Below are positions 17,347 through 25,449 of a DNA stretch of 64,000 nucleotides, one piece after another; within the stretch, counting starts at the first letter, position 1, and every line of letters starts with the position of its first letter. The notes under the pieces are model-generated. The model was not told the DNA's origin, ran no database searches, and worked only from the letters and a program-made list of their open reading frames with translations. This stretch comes from Pedobacter polysacchareus. Its GTDB lineage: Bacteria; Bacteroidota; Bacteroidia; Sphingobacteriales; Sphingobacteriaceae. The DNA lies in the NCBI RefSeq assembly GCF_019802255.1, contig NZ_JAHYSS010000005.1, positions 248,001-312,000 on the forward strand, read 5' to 3'. A program made the translations under genes and the position numbers.

Positions 17347-20124
17347 ATGTTATTTAAATATAAACCTTTAAGCCTGCTTTTTATCGCAGGATTATGTATC
17401 CCATTCGCATGCAAAACGCAATTGGATACCCAGGCACTGCCATTAGATCCGCAGCTGCGTACCGGAAAATTGCCGAACGGTTTTACTTATTACATCCGTA
17501 AAAATAAAACACCAGAAAAACGGGTCATGATGTACCTGGCTGTAAAAGCAGGTTCTATCCTGGAGACGGATCAGCAAAGGGGAGTGGCTCATTTTATAGA
17601 GCACATGAGCTTTAACGGAACAAAGCATTTTCCTAAAAAAGCGCTGTCTGAATACCTGGAGAAATCTGGTGTGCGGTTTGGTGCAGACATCAATGCGACT
17701 ACGCTTCCTGATGAAACGGTATACCAGCTGCCTTTGCCATCGGATAATCCAGAACTGCTGAGCAACGGTTTACAGATGATGCGCGATTGGGCGCAGGATG
17801 CCAACATAGAACCGGAAGATGTAGAACGTGAGCGTCATGTCATTCTGGAAGAAAGACGCGTTCGCCAGGGAATTACCCAGCGTTTACAGGAACAGACTAT
17901 TTCGCTGTATACCAACCAGTCGCGTTATGGCTCCCGTTTGCCAATCGGTACGGAAGAAGTACTGTTAAAGGTAACGCCTGAAGAAATCCTTAGTTTTTAT
18001 AAAGATTGGTACAGACCGAATCTGCAAGCCTTATTGGTGGTAGGTGACATTGATGTGGATCAGATGGAAAAAGAGATCAAGGCTAAATTCTCTGACCTGA
18101 AAAACCCTGAAAAGGAGAAAGAACGTACAGTTTATCGCGCAGAACTTACAGGTAAAAACCAATACATGCAATTTATAGACCTGGAATTGGGTGGTGTTTC
18201 CCTGGAAATAGTCATGAAACAAAAGGGAAATACGGTCATTACAGCAGCAGATTATCGGGCTGACCTATTGAAAAATTTGTTTGCTCAAATGCTGGCCGCA
18301 AGGTTCAGACAAATGCCTCTTGTGGGGATTGCACCTATCATGGGTGGATTGAATTCATTTTATGTGAATATTACGACTAAGCCCGCGGAAATGGAACCTG
18401 CTTTGAAAAGCGTATGGCTGGAGCTCCGTAAAATAGAAGAACAAGGATTTACGGAAGCTGAGCTAGACCGCATGAAAAAAAGTTACTTGCTGAAACTTTC
18501 CGAAAGCCTGCAGGAAAAAGATAAAACCGCTTCGGAAGACCTGATCAAACCTTATTTGCAAAATTTCCTGATTGGCAGTGCTGCAGCTGGCATCGCCAAA
18601 GAATATGAATTGACAAATGAGTTGCTTCCAGAGATCAGTTTAAAGGAGGTCAATGCAATGATGAAAACTTACCTGAAGCAGACGGATAGAGATATCGTTG
18701 TGAAGTCATCAGCGATTAATAAAGTGTTTTTGCCAACTGAAGCAGCCATCCAAACCTGGATTGAAGAGGTTTATGCGCAAAACCTACCACCATTCGTGGA
18801 TGATGTATTGAGCCTTCCGCTGCTTAAAAAGGAACCTAAAGCCGGAAAAATCACCGAGATTGAGGATTTATCACAAGCTGGATTGCAAAAAATTACGTTG
18901 AGTAACGGGGTCAAAGTGATCCTGAAGAAAACAGATTTTCAGAATAACCAGGTGCTCTTTAAAGGGTTTTCTGAGGGTGGTGCATCCTTATCTTCCGATG
19001 AAGATTATCAAAATGCAGTCAGTGCGGCAAATATTATTGCTGCTGGTGGTGCCGGTAATTATGATGCTTTACAGCTGGGTAAATTATTCGCAGGAAAGCA
19101 GGTGCAGCTGATTCCATTTATTCTGGATAACTACCAGGGTTTTAGTGGAAGCACAACGAAAGAGGACCTGCCCGCAACGCTGGAATTGATGTATGCTTAT
19201 TTTACGGAACCGCGTAAAAGTGAAGAAGCTTATCAGACATTGATCGGCAGAACCCGGGAAACCTTCGCTAATAAAGCGAATGATCCCAATCAGGTATTTG
19301 CAGATACAGTAAACCTAGTGCTGGCCAGCCATCATGTACGCAGAACACCACAAAGCATGGCTAAAATCGCCTCTATTAACCTTGATAAAGCCTTTAAGAT
19401 TTATCAGGAACGCTTTGCAGATGCTTCAGGTTTTACCTTCGTTTTTGTTGGAAATATAGATGAAAAGACGATAAAACCATTGCTGGAGAAGTATCTGGGC
19501 AGCTTACCTGCTACAGGACGGAAAGAAAAGGCCAGCGATCTTGGGATTAATATTCCTTCAGGCCATATTGCTAAAACAGTATACCATGGCGCTACGCAAA
19601 AGGCAAGTGTAATGATGGTCTATGCCGGTGATTTCAATTATAATCTCGAAAATACCATCCAGATGAATGCCCTTGCTGATGCACTGAATATCAGTCTCAA
19701 TAAGCGGCTACGCGATCAGGAAGGCGGGACTTATACCCCCAATGTGCAAATGAACATGACCAAGTACCTGAAAAACAGATTTAGTCTGACGATCTCTTTT
19801 GATTGTGCCCCGCAGAATGTAGAAAAGCTCATTGCTTCGGCACAGGATGAGGTCAATAAGATGAAAGTTAACGGTCCCTCTGCTGAGAACCTCCAAAAGT
19901 TTAAGGTTGCCCGTAAGCTTTCGCTTCAAACCGGATCTACCAACAATAATTTCTGGTTGGATTACCTCCTTGGTCAGGAGATGAATAAAGAACCACTGAC
20001 TGAGTTTTATAACTACGATGCAGTATTGAATAAAATTACGGTGAAATCTGTGCAGCAAGCTGCGGCAACTTTTATTCAGGATAAGAATTACATCAGGCTG
20101 GTCTTGATGCCAGAAAAAAAATAA
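17347..20124 (+). CDS. M16-family zinc metallopeptidase, predicted lipoprotein
   Basis: The ATG at 17347, one base after the MutS-like stop, is preferred over one at 17308 because it gives a proper lipoprotein signal (LSLLFIAGLCIPFAC, Cys22); length 925 residues. The zinc site is the inverted motif HFIEH at 82-86, with Glu85 as base and a downstream Glu near 162-169 (ERERHVILEERR) as third ligand. Two M16 halves are present: the active N-terminal domain and a C-terminal, inactive-looking domain with FVFVGNIDEKTIKPLLEKYL. Such peptidases degrade short peptides inside a closed chamber. Its place between transporter subunits suggests that it handles a peptide moved by the SusCD or ABC system. 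Confidence 0.9.
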   Translation: MLFKYKPLSLLFIAGLCIPFACKTQLDTQALPLDPQLRTGKLPNGFTYYIRKNKTPEKRVMMYLAVKAGSILETDQQRGVAHFIEHMSFNGTKHFPKKALSEYLEKSGVRFGADINATTLPDETVYQLPLPSDNPELLSNGLQMMRDWAQDANIEPEDVERERHVILEERRVRQGITQRLQEQTISLYTNQSRYGSRLPIGTEEVLLKVTPEEILSFYKDWYRPNLQALLVVGDIDVDQMEKEIKAKFSDLKNPEKEKERTVYRAELTGKNQYMQFIDLELGGVSLEIVMKQKGNTVITAADYRADLLKNLFAQMLAARFRQMPLVGIAPIMGGLNSFYVNITTKPAEMEPALKSVWLELRKIEEQGFTEAELDRMKKSYLLKLSESLQEKDKTASEDLIKPYLQNFLIGSAAAGIAKEYELTNELLPEISLKEVNAMMKTYLKQTDRDIVVKSSAINKVFLPTEAAIQTWIEEVYAQNLPPFVDDVLSLPLLKKEPKAGKITEIEDLSQAGLQKITLSNGVKVILKKTDFQNNQVLFKGFSEGGASLSSDEDYQNAVSAANIIAAGGAGNYDALQLGKLFAGKQVQLIPFILDNYQGFSGSTTKEDLPATLELMYAYFTEPRKSEEAYQTLIGRTRETFANKANDPNQVFADTVNLVLASHHVRRTPQSMAKIASINLDKAFKIYQERFADASGFTFVFVGNIDEKTIKPLLEKYLGSLPATGRKEKASDLGINIPSGHIAKTVYHGATQKASVMMVYAGDFNYNLENTIQMNALADALNISLNKRLRDQEGGTYTPNVQMNMTKYLKNRFSLTISFDCAPQNVEKLIASAQDEVNKMKVNGPSAENLQKFKVARKLSLQTGSTNNNFWLDYLLGQEMNKEPLTEFYNYDAVLNKITVKSVQQAAATFIQDKNYIRLVLMPEKK

Positions 20125-20135
20125 CGATTCAAGCT

Positions 20136-22421
20136 ATGAAGAAAATCATACAAATAGCCAGGCTGGAACTCAGCCTGCTATTTTATTCCCCAATTGCATG
20201 GTTGCTGATGATCATACTCTTTGTACAGATGAGTGTCGATTTTACAGCAGCGCTCCCTCCATTGGAAAAAGGAGGTAACTTCTCTTTTTTAACCAGAGAC
20301 CTCTTTACGAATCCTAACGCACTGGGACTGCTGAGCCGGATTTTAGATAGTTTATACCTGTATATCCCATTGATCACCATGGGCATCATTAGCAGAGAAA
20401 TCAGTTCTGGCAGTATCAAACTGCTCTATTCTTCTCCGGTAAAACTGAGCCAGGTGGTGTATGGGAAATTTGCAGCGATGCTGGTTTATAACCTGGTCAT
20501 TATAGGGGTAATGAGCTTATTCGTATTGGCTGGGATTACATTTATCCCTGCTTTTGATTATCCGCATATCCTGGTCGCTTTGTTTGCTGCATTTTTACTG
20601 CTAACTGCTTATGCCGCTATCGGGATTTTTGTATCCAGTTTAACCACTTACCAGGCCGTTGCAGCGATCAGTACTTTTGTACTGCTGGCCTTTATGAACT
20701 ATATTGGGAAGGTAGGGCAGGAGTATGATGTGATCAGGGATTTAACGCATAGTCTTTCCATGCCAACTCGTGCAGCACGTATGATGGCCGGTTTGCTGAA
20801 TAGCAGGGATGTGATTTATTATCTGGCAATCACCGGAATGTTCCTTGCTTTTACCATCACCAAGCTGGAGCTGGAAAGGAAATCAAAATCAGTTTTTCAG
20901 CGGGTATTCAGGTATACAATCATTGTTGTTATTGGGTTAACCATTACCTATGTCAGTTCAAGGCAGTCGATGATTGCGTATGATGATGTGACGGGAACCC
21001 AAGTGAATACCATTACCAAAGCCAGTCAGGAGATCCTGAAAAAGATGGGAGATGAGCCTGTTGAGCTGACTACTTACATCAATGGAATGGAGGGCTCTTA
21101 CTGGGAGATTACTCCATCAAGGCGCATTTCAAATATTTCCAGATGGGAGCCTTATTTACGGTTTAAACCCAATATAAAGTTGAAGTGGGTTTATTATTAC
21201 GACAGCATTCCCGGGATGACGGCTACGCTTAAAGAGTACAATAAGACCTTTGAGGAGGCCGTTGTACAGCTGGCAAAATTGCAGAAGTTAAATCTTCGGA
21301 ATTTTAAGAGGCCGGAACAAATCAGGAAAGAAATAGACCTGACCGGGGAAAATGCGCGTGCGGTCATGCAGTTAAAATATAAAGGTAAGACTACTTTTCT
21401 GCGTACATTCCCTGATCCGCAATTCTGGCCAAATGAAGAAGAAACTTGTGCCGCATTAAAGAGGCTGATACAACCTATTCCCAAGATCGTTTTTGCAACT
21501 GATGGTTATCAGCGCAGTATTGATAAGTTAGGCGACAGGGATTATCAAATGCTCATTAATGATAAGCTCAACAGATCTTCCATGATCAATCAGGGCTTTG
21601 ATATAGATACTGTTGCCTTGGAAGAGTCTGCTATTCCAGCCAATATTGCTGCCTTGGTGATTGCGGATCCGAAAGTGGCCTTTAGTGCTACTGTAAAAGC
21701 TAAACTCCAACAATATATTGCTGCAGGAGGAAACCTGATGATCGTTGGCGAACCAGGTAAACAGCAGGTGATTAATCCGCTGCTGGAATCCCTTGGCGTT
21801 AAAATGGAGAACGGAATGCTTGTTCAGCGCAGTAAAGATTATTCGTATGATCTGGTGACGCCTGCATTAGCGCCGGGGGCTGTGGCCATGGATCCGAAAC
21901 TACAGTCTTTATTTCAGCAGAAAGCCATTGTAGCCATGCCGAGTGCCGGTACTTTAAGCTATGAAGAGGGCGGGGCTTTTGCGATTCATCCTTTATTGAT
22001 GACCGATGCGCAAAGCAGCTGGATCAAAAAGGGAAAGTTTGTCCTGGATTCTGCGGCCTTAACCGTTGATTCGAAATCAGGAGATGAACAGGGGGCCTTT
22101 CCAACCGCATTAATGCTGACCAGGCAGGTAAGCAGTAAAGAACAGCGCATCATTGTTGCCGCAGATGCTGATTTTTTCAGTAATGCAGAGGCAGGAAGAC
22201 GCAATCTTGGAACGCTGAACAGCTATTTTGCCACGAGGATATTCAGCTGGTTCAGCTATGGGGAATTTCCTGTGGATGCAAGCCGTCCTTTTCCTAAAGA
22301 CAATAGCACCACACTCAGTAAAGGCAGTGTAAAAACAATGCAGGTATTGTATTATGGTATTATCCCAGGAATCATGTTCCTGTCCGGGATGATGACTTTA
22401 ATCCGTAGAAAACGTAAATAA
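20136..22421 (+). CDS. Gldg-family ABC transporter permease (copy 2)
   Basis: A 761-residue paralogue of the permease at 12436, with the same layout: ABC-2 membrane region to about 290, GldG-like periplasmic domain (IVFATDGYQRS, LVIADPKVAFSATVKAKLQQYI), and a terminal membrane helix before RRKRK. The first 24 residues are identical to copy 1 and the DNA there differs only at a few mostly silent positions, while the loop after the first helix (about 35-65) and the segment around 330-390 differ in length and sequence. That fits an old duplication with local divergence at the periplasmic face. The two copies may form a heterodimer served by the single ATPase at 11509. Confidence 0.88.
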   Translation: MKKIIQIARLELSLLFYSPIAWLLMIILFVQMSVDFTAALPPLEKGGNFSFLTRDLFTNPNALGLLSRILDSLYLYIPLITMGIISREISSGSIKLLYSSPVKLSQVVYGKFAAMLVYNLVIIGVMSLFVLAGITFIPAFDYPHILVALFAAFLLLTAYAAIGIFVSSLTTYQAVAAISTFVLLAFMNYIGKVGQEYDVIRDLTHSLSMPTRAARMMAGLLNSRDVIYYLAITGMFLAFTITKLELERKSKSVFQRVFRYTIIVVIGLTITYVSSRQSMIAYDDVTGTQVNTITKASQEILKKMGDEPVELTTYINGMEGSYWEITPSRRISNISRWEPYLRFKPNIKLKWVYYYDSIPGMTATLKEYNKTFEEAVVQLAKLQKLNLRNFKRPEQIRKEIDLTGENARAVMQLKYKGKTTFLRTFPDPQFWPNEEETCAALKRLIQPIPKIVFATDGYQRSIDKLGDRDYQMLINDKLNRSSMINQGFDIDTVALEESAIPANIAALVIADPKVAFSATVKAKLQQYIAAGGNLMIVGEPGKQQVINPLLESLGVKMENGMLVQRSKDYSYDLVTPALAPGAVAMDPKLQSLFQQKAIVAMPSAGTLSYEEGGAFAIHPLLMTDAQSSWIKKGKFVLDSAALTVDSKSGDEQGAFPTALMLTRQVSSKEQRIIVAADADFFSNAEAGRRNLGTLNSYFATRIFSWFSYGEFPVDASRPFPKDNSTTLSKGSVKTMQVLYYGIIPGIMFLSGMMTLIRRKRK

Positions 22422-22423
22422 AT

Positions 22424-23203
22424 ATGGACCATTTTCTAGAAAGTTTCAGCGTAGCATTTCTACTCACTATAGCCCGTTATTTTGTCATTGCAGGTATCTT
22501 TTTTTTAGTTTTTTACCTGCTTTTTCCTAAAAGCCTGCTGCGAAATAAAATTCAAAGCAGGCTGGCCGGCAAGCTTGATTTTATGCGGGAAATGCTGCAC
22601 TCTTCTGTATCCAGTGCGATGTTGGCTATTACTGCAATTATTGCTTTATCGGATGGACTGAGGCCTTACACTTTAGTCTATACCGATATCCATGACTATC
22701 CATTGATTTGGGTTCCGGTGAGTCTGTTGCTCAGCCTGCTGGTGCATGATGCTTATTTCTACTGGATGCATCGGATCCTGCACCATAAAAGATTGTTCAA
22801 GCTCACGCATTTGGTGCACCATAAGAGTACCAACCCTTCTCCCTGGACTTCCTATTCTTTTCACTTTCTGGAAGCGATAGCAGAAGGAGGGGTAATGATT
22901 GTACTGGTTTTTGTGATGCCATTACACCCTTTAACCCTGGGGTTATTTGCCCTTTCCTCTTTTGTGATCAATGTGTATGGCCATCTGGGCTACGAAATTA
23001 TGCCGAAAGGATTCCGGAACTCCTTCCTGTTCGAGATTGTCAATACTTCCACCTTTCATAATTTCCATCATTTGAAATTCAAAGGCAATTACGGACTGTA
23101 CTTACGGGTATGGGATCGGTGGATGAAGACGGAACATCCGGATTATGTGAAGGAATACGACAGGATTCAACAGCAGCGTTTTGGAGAATCCAGTCCGCAA
23201 TGA
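22424..23203 (+). CDS. Sterol desaturase / fatty acid hydroxylase superfamily membrane enzyme
   Basis: A 259-residue integral membrane di-iron enzyme. Four hydrophobic segments (about 13-35, 62-80, 95-112, 155-185) surround the histidine clusters: HDAYFYWMHRILHH (108-121), HLVHH (129-133) and HNFHH (212-216), the eight-histidine pattern of the family. Such enzymes hydroxylate or desaturate lipid chains with oxygen. It is the last gene of the run, 2 bases after permease copy 2, and is followed by a terminator, so it is probably co-transcribed. Its lipid substrate and link to the transporter are unknown. Confidence 0.88.
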   Translation: MDHFLESFSVAFLLTIARYFVIAGIFFLVFYLLFPKSLLRNKIQSRLAGKLDFMREMLHSSVSSAMLAITAIIALSDGLRPYTLVYTDIHDYPLIWVPVSLLLSLLVHDAYFYWMHRILHHKRLFKLTHLVHHKSTNPSPWTSYSFHFLEAIAEGGVMIVLVFVMPLHPLTLGLFALSSFVINVYGHLGYEIMPKGFRNSFLFEIVNTSTFHNFHHLKFKGNYGLYLRVWDRWMKTEHPDYVKEYDRIQQQRFGESSPQ

Positions 23204-23265
23204 TCATTTATTAATGGTGTCCTCTAAATGATGTTTACCTCCCCTAAATATCATAGATTGTACCG

Positions 23266-23297
23266 ACCGGGATTGATTGTTCAATCTCGGTTTTTTT
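23266..23297 (+). terminator. Rho-independent terminator ending the long operon
   Basis: An 11-bp stem (23266-23276 with 23281-23291, one G-T pair) with loop TTGT is followed by T7. Arms and loop size match the terminator at 3144. It separates the first transporter run from the second sigma/FecR/SusCD set. Confidence 0.85.
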
Positions 23298-23450
23298 ATG
23301 CCCATTCCAAACTTCAGTATGCTCCATTATCAGGCAGATATCTGGCAAAGCGGTAAAATTAAAGCCCTTAATGCTGAATAAAACACCGGCTTTTTACTGA
23401 CATCTGCGGAAAATATATTATTATTGTTACAAAAAAATGTAGGGGGATTT

Positions 23451-24011
23451 ATGAGTCAGTCATTAGTGCTAAGCGATGATGAACTTCTGAAGGCATTTCA
23501 GTCAGGAGATCAGCGAGCTTATAGGCAAATATACGACCGCTACTGGCAGTTATTGTACCGTCATTCCTGTCATATGATGAGAAATGATGAGGAAGCAAAA
23601 GATGTGGTACAAGAGGTTTTTACCACGCTATGGACGAAGAAATCGGAGATCAAGCCCCCTTTAGCAGGTTTTTTGTATACCGCCTGTAGAAACAGGATCC
23701 TCAACCAATTGAAACACCTTAAAATAGAAGCCAGGTATGCCGAGCAGCGTAAGGCTGTGCTGGAAAATCCTGGAGTGACCTTGCCAGACGAACTGGTGAT
23801 TGAACGCGATTTTGAAAGGCTGATCGAAGCGGGCATCCAAAGCCTCCCACCAAAAATGCGGCAGATATTTGAGCTGAGCAGGAAAGAATTTAAAACACAC
23901 CGCGAAATTTCTGAAGAGCTGAACATTTCTTCTTTAACTGTTAAACGTCAGGTTAGCAATGCTTTGAATATCCTCAAGAATAAACTTCATGTTTTTTTAA
24001 CATTTCTTTAA
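23451..24011 (+). CDS. ECF RNA polymerase sigma factor (FecI-like), second set
   Basis: The ATG at 23451 (MSQSLVLSDDELLKAFQ), preceded 4 bases away by AGGGGG, is preferred over a TTG at 23424; 186 residues. Region 2 contains YRQIYDRYWQLLYRH, EEAKDVVQEVFTTLW and GFLYTACRNRILNQL; region 4 contains LPPKMRQIFELSRKEF and the HTH THREISEELNISSLTVKRQV. It is a paralogue of the factor at 4432 and should be controlled by the FecR starting 68 bases after its stop codon. Confidence 0.92.
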   Translation: MSQSLVLSDDELLKAFQSGDQRAYRQIYDRYWQLLYRHSCHMMRNDEEAKDVVQEVFTTLWTKKSEIKPPLAGFLYTACRNRILNQLKHLKIEARYAEQRKAVLENPGVTLPDELVIERDFERLIEAGIQSLPPKMRQIFELSRKEFKTHREISEELNISSLTVKRQVSNALNILKNKLHVFLTFL

Positions 24012-24079
24012 TTTTCATCTACATCCTCGGCCATCCTGAGTTGTTATACCTATAACCAACGCTAGATAACTGCTGACCG

Positions 24080-25216
24080 ATGGACCAATTAGACAAAAAA
24101 CAAGAAGAACTGCTTAAAAAATACCAGCAAGGCAACTGTAGTCCTGAAGAGATTGCTGCGGTTCAGTATTTGTATAATTTGGCAGCTGCTGCTGCAATGG
24201 ATGATTCGGTTGCAGAGACCGATCAGGGAATTGGAGAGGAAATCTGGAACAGACTTCCGGCTGGCAGAAAAAGTTATCAACTGAATCTATTCAAAAGATT
24301 GTCTTCGGCTGCCGCAGTGATACTGATGATTGGCGCTGGTTATTTTTGGTTCAGCAGCAAATCGAAGGAGGAAAAAGAGCAGCAGGCCTATCACGACATC
24401 AGTCCGGGGAAAAATGCAGCAACGCTTACGTTGGCCAATGGCAAAAAGATTGTACTCAGCAGTGATGTGAAAGGCGAACTGGCCACTGAGGCTGGGGTAA
24501 GTATTACAAAAACTGCTGATGGACAACTGATCTATGAATTAAAAGATCAGCAGAATGGAGATCCGAATGCGGTCAATAAACTTGCTACTGCCAATGGCGA
24601 ATCTTACCAGCTGCGTTTACCTGATGGCACCATGGTTTGGCTGAATGCCGCTTCTTCCATCACCTATCCAGTATCTTTTTCCAATACGGCACTGCGTGAA
24701 GTGAAACTGGCAGGTGAGGCTTATTTTGAAGTCGTTAAAGACAAGAAACGTCCGTTTGTGGTCAGCACAAACCATCAGCAGATCCGTGTTTTAGGGACTG
24801 AATTTAATGTAAACGCTTACGCTGATGAGCCTGAGCAAAGGACAACTTTGCTGGAAGGCAGTATAAAATTAAGCCTGGAAGATGGTGTCCTTGCGCGGGT
24901 ATTAAAACCAGGTGAACAAGCTGTTTCAGCAGGGAAACAGCTTCAGGTAGCTGCAGTAGATGTAGACCAGGCGGTAGATTGGAAGAATGGAGATTTTATA
25001 TTCCAGTCGGAACCTTTAATATCCCTGATGAGGCGTGTTTCCAGGTGGTATAACGTGCAGGTAGTTTATGCCAGCGGTGTAGATCAGCAAGGCACATTTA
25101 CCGGAAAAGTATCCAGAAGTAAGAACATATCTGTATTGCTGAAGGCATTACAGTCGGCCGGACTAAAATTTGATGTCCTTGGCAATAAGATCATCGTAAA
25201 AAATCAATCCACATAA
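24080..25216 (+). CDS. FecR-type anti-sigma factor, second set
   Basis: A 378-residue single-pass protein. Residues 1-70 are the cytoplasmic part that holds sigma (KKYQQGNCSPEEIAAVQYLY), the membrane helix is about 73-92 (SSAAAVILMIGAGYFWF), and the periplasmic FecR domain shows YQLRLPDGTMVWLNAASSI, KLAGEAYFEVVKD and LLEGSIKLSLEDG. The C-terminal part (SLMRRVSRWYNVQVVY) is STN-like. It is the partner of the sigma factor at 23451 and the SusC at 25450. Confidence 0.92.
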   Translation: MDQLDKKQEELLKKYQQGNCSPEEIAAVQYLYNLAAAAAMDDSVAETDQGIGEEIWNRLPAGRKSYQLNLFKRLSSAAAVILMIGAGYFWFSSKSKEEKEQQAYHDISPGKNAATLTLANGKKIVLSSDVKGELATEAGVSITKTADGQLIYELKDQQNGDPNAVNKLATANGESYQLRLPDGTMVWLNAASSITYPVSFSNTALREVKLAGEAYFEVVKDKKRPFVVSTNHQQIRVLGTEFNVNAYADEPEQRTTLLEGSIKLSLEDGVLARVLKPGEQAVSAGKQLQVAAVDVDQAVDWKNGDFIFQSEPLISLMRRVSRWYNVQVVYASGVDQQGTFTGKVSRSKNISVLLKALQSAGLKFDVLGNKIIVKNQST

Positions 25217-25238
25217 ATTCAACTAACCAACCAAACAA

Positions 25239-25268
25239 ATGAAAAAAAACTACAAACAAGATCCCTAA
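25239..25268 (+). CDS. Nine-codon leader ORF (MKKNYKQDP) upstream of susC
   Basis: ATG at 25239 encodes MKKNYKQDP and stops with TAA at 25268. It is preceded by CTAACCAACCAAACAA, close to the AAACCAAACCAACCAC before the other leader ORF at 6287, and it starts 22 bases after the FecR stop. The paired occurrence is the main evidence that it is translated. Confidence 0.45.
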   Translation: MKKNYKQDP

Positions 25269-25293
25269 GCCTGGAAGATATAAGTTAAATAAT

Positions 25294-25321
25294 GGCCGAA
25301 AGTGTACCACCACTTCCGGCC
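25294..25321 (+). promoter_or_regulatory. Hairpin between leader ORF and second susC
   Basis: An 11-bp stem with one A/C mismatch (25294-25304 with 25311-25321) closes a 6-base loop. The sequence differs from the hairpin at 6339 but the position after the leader stop is similar. No T tract follows. Confidence 0.5.
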
Positions 25322-25449
25322 GGTGTTTCAGCTTATCTACTAGCCCCCGGAGAACCGGGTAATTCATAACAATTATTAATGAACTGATGTAGGTTGCCCT
25401 GAAAATTTTGAGGTGCAGGCAACTAACTGATTAAACACGATGTAAATAT

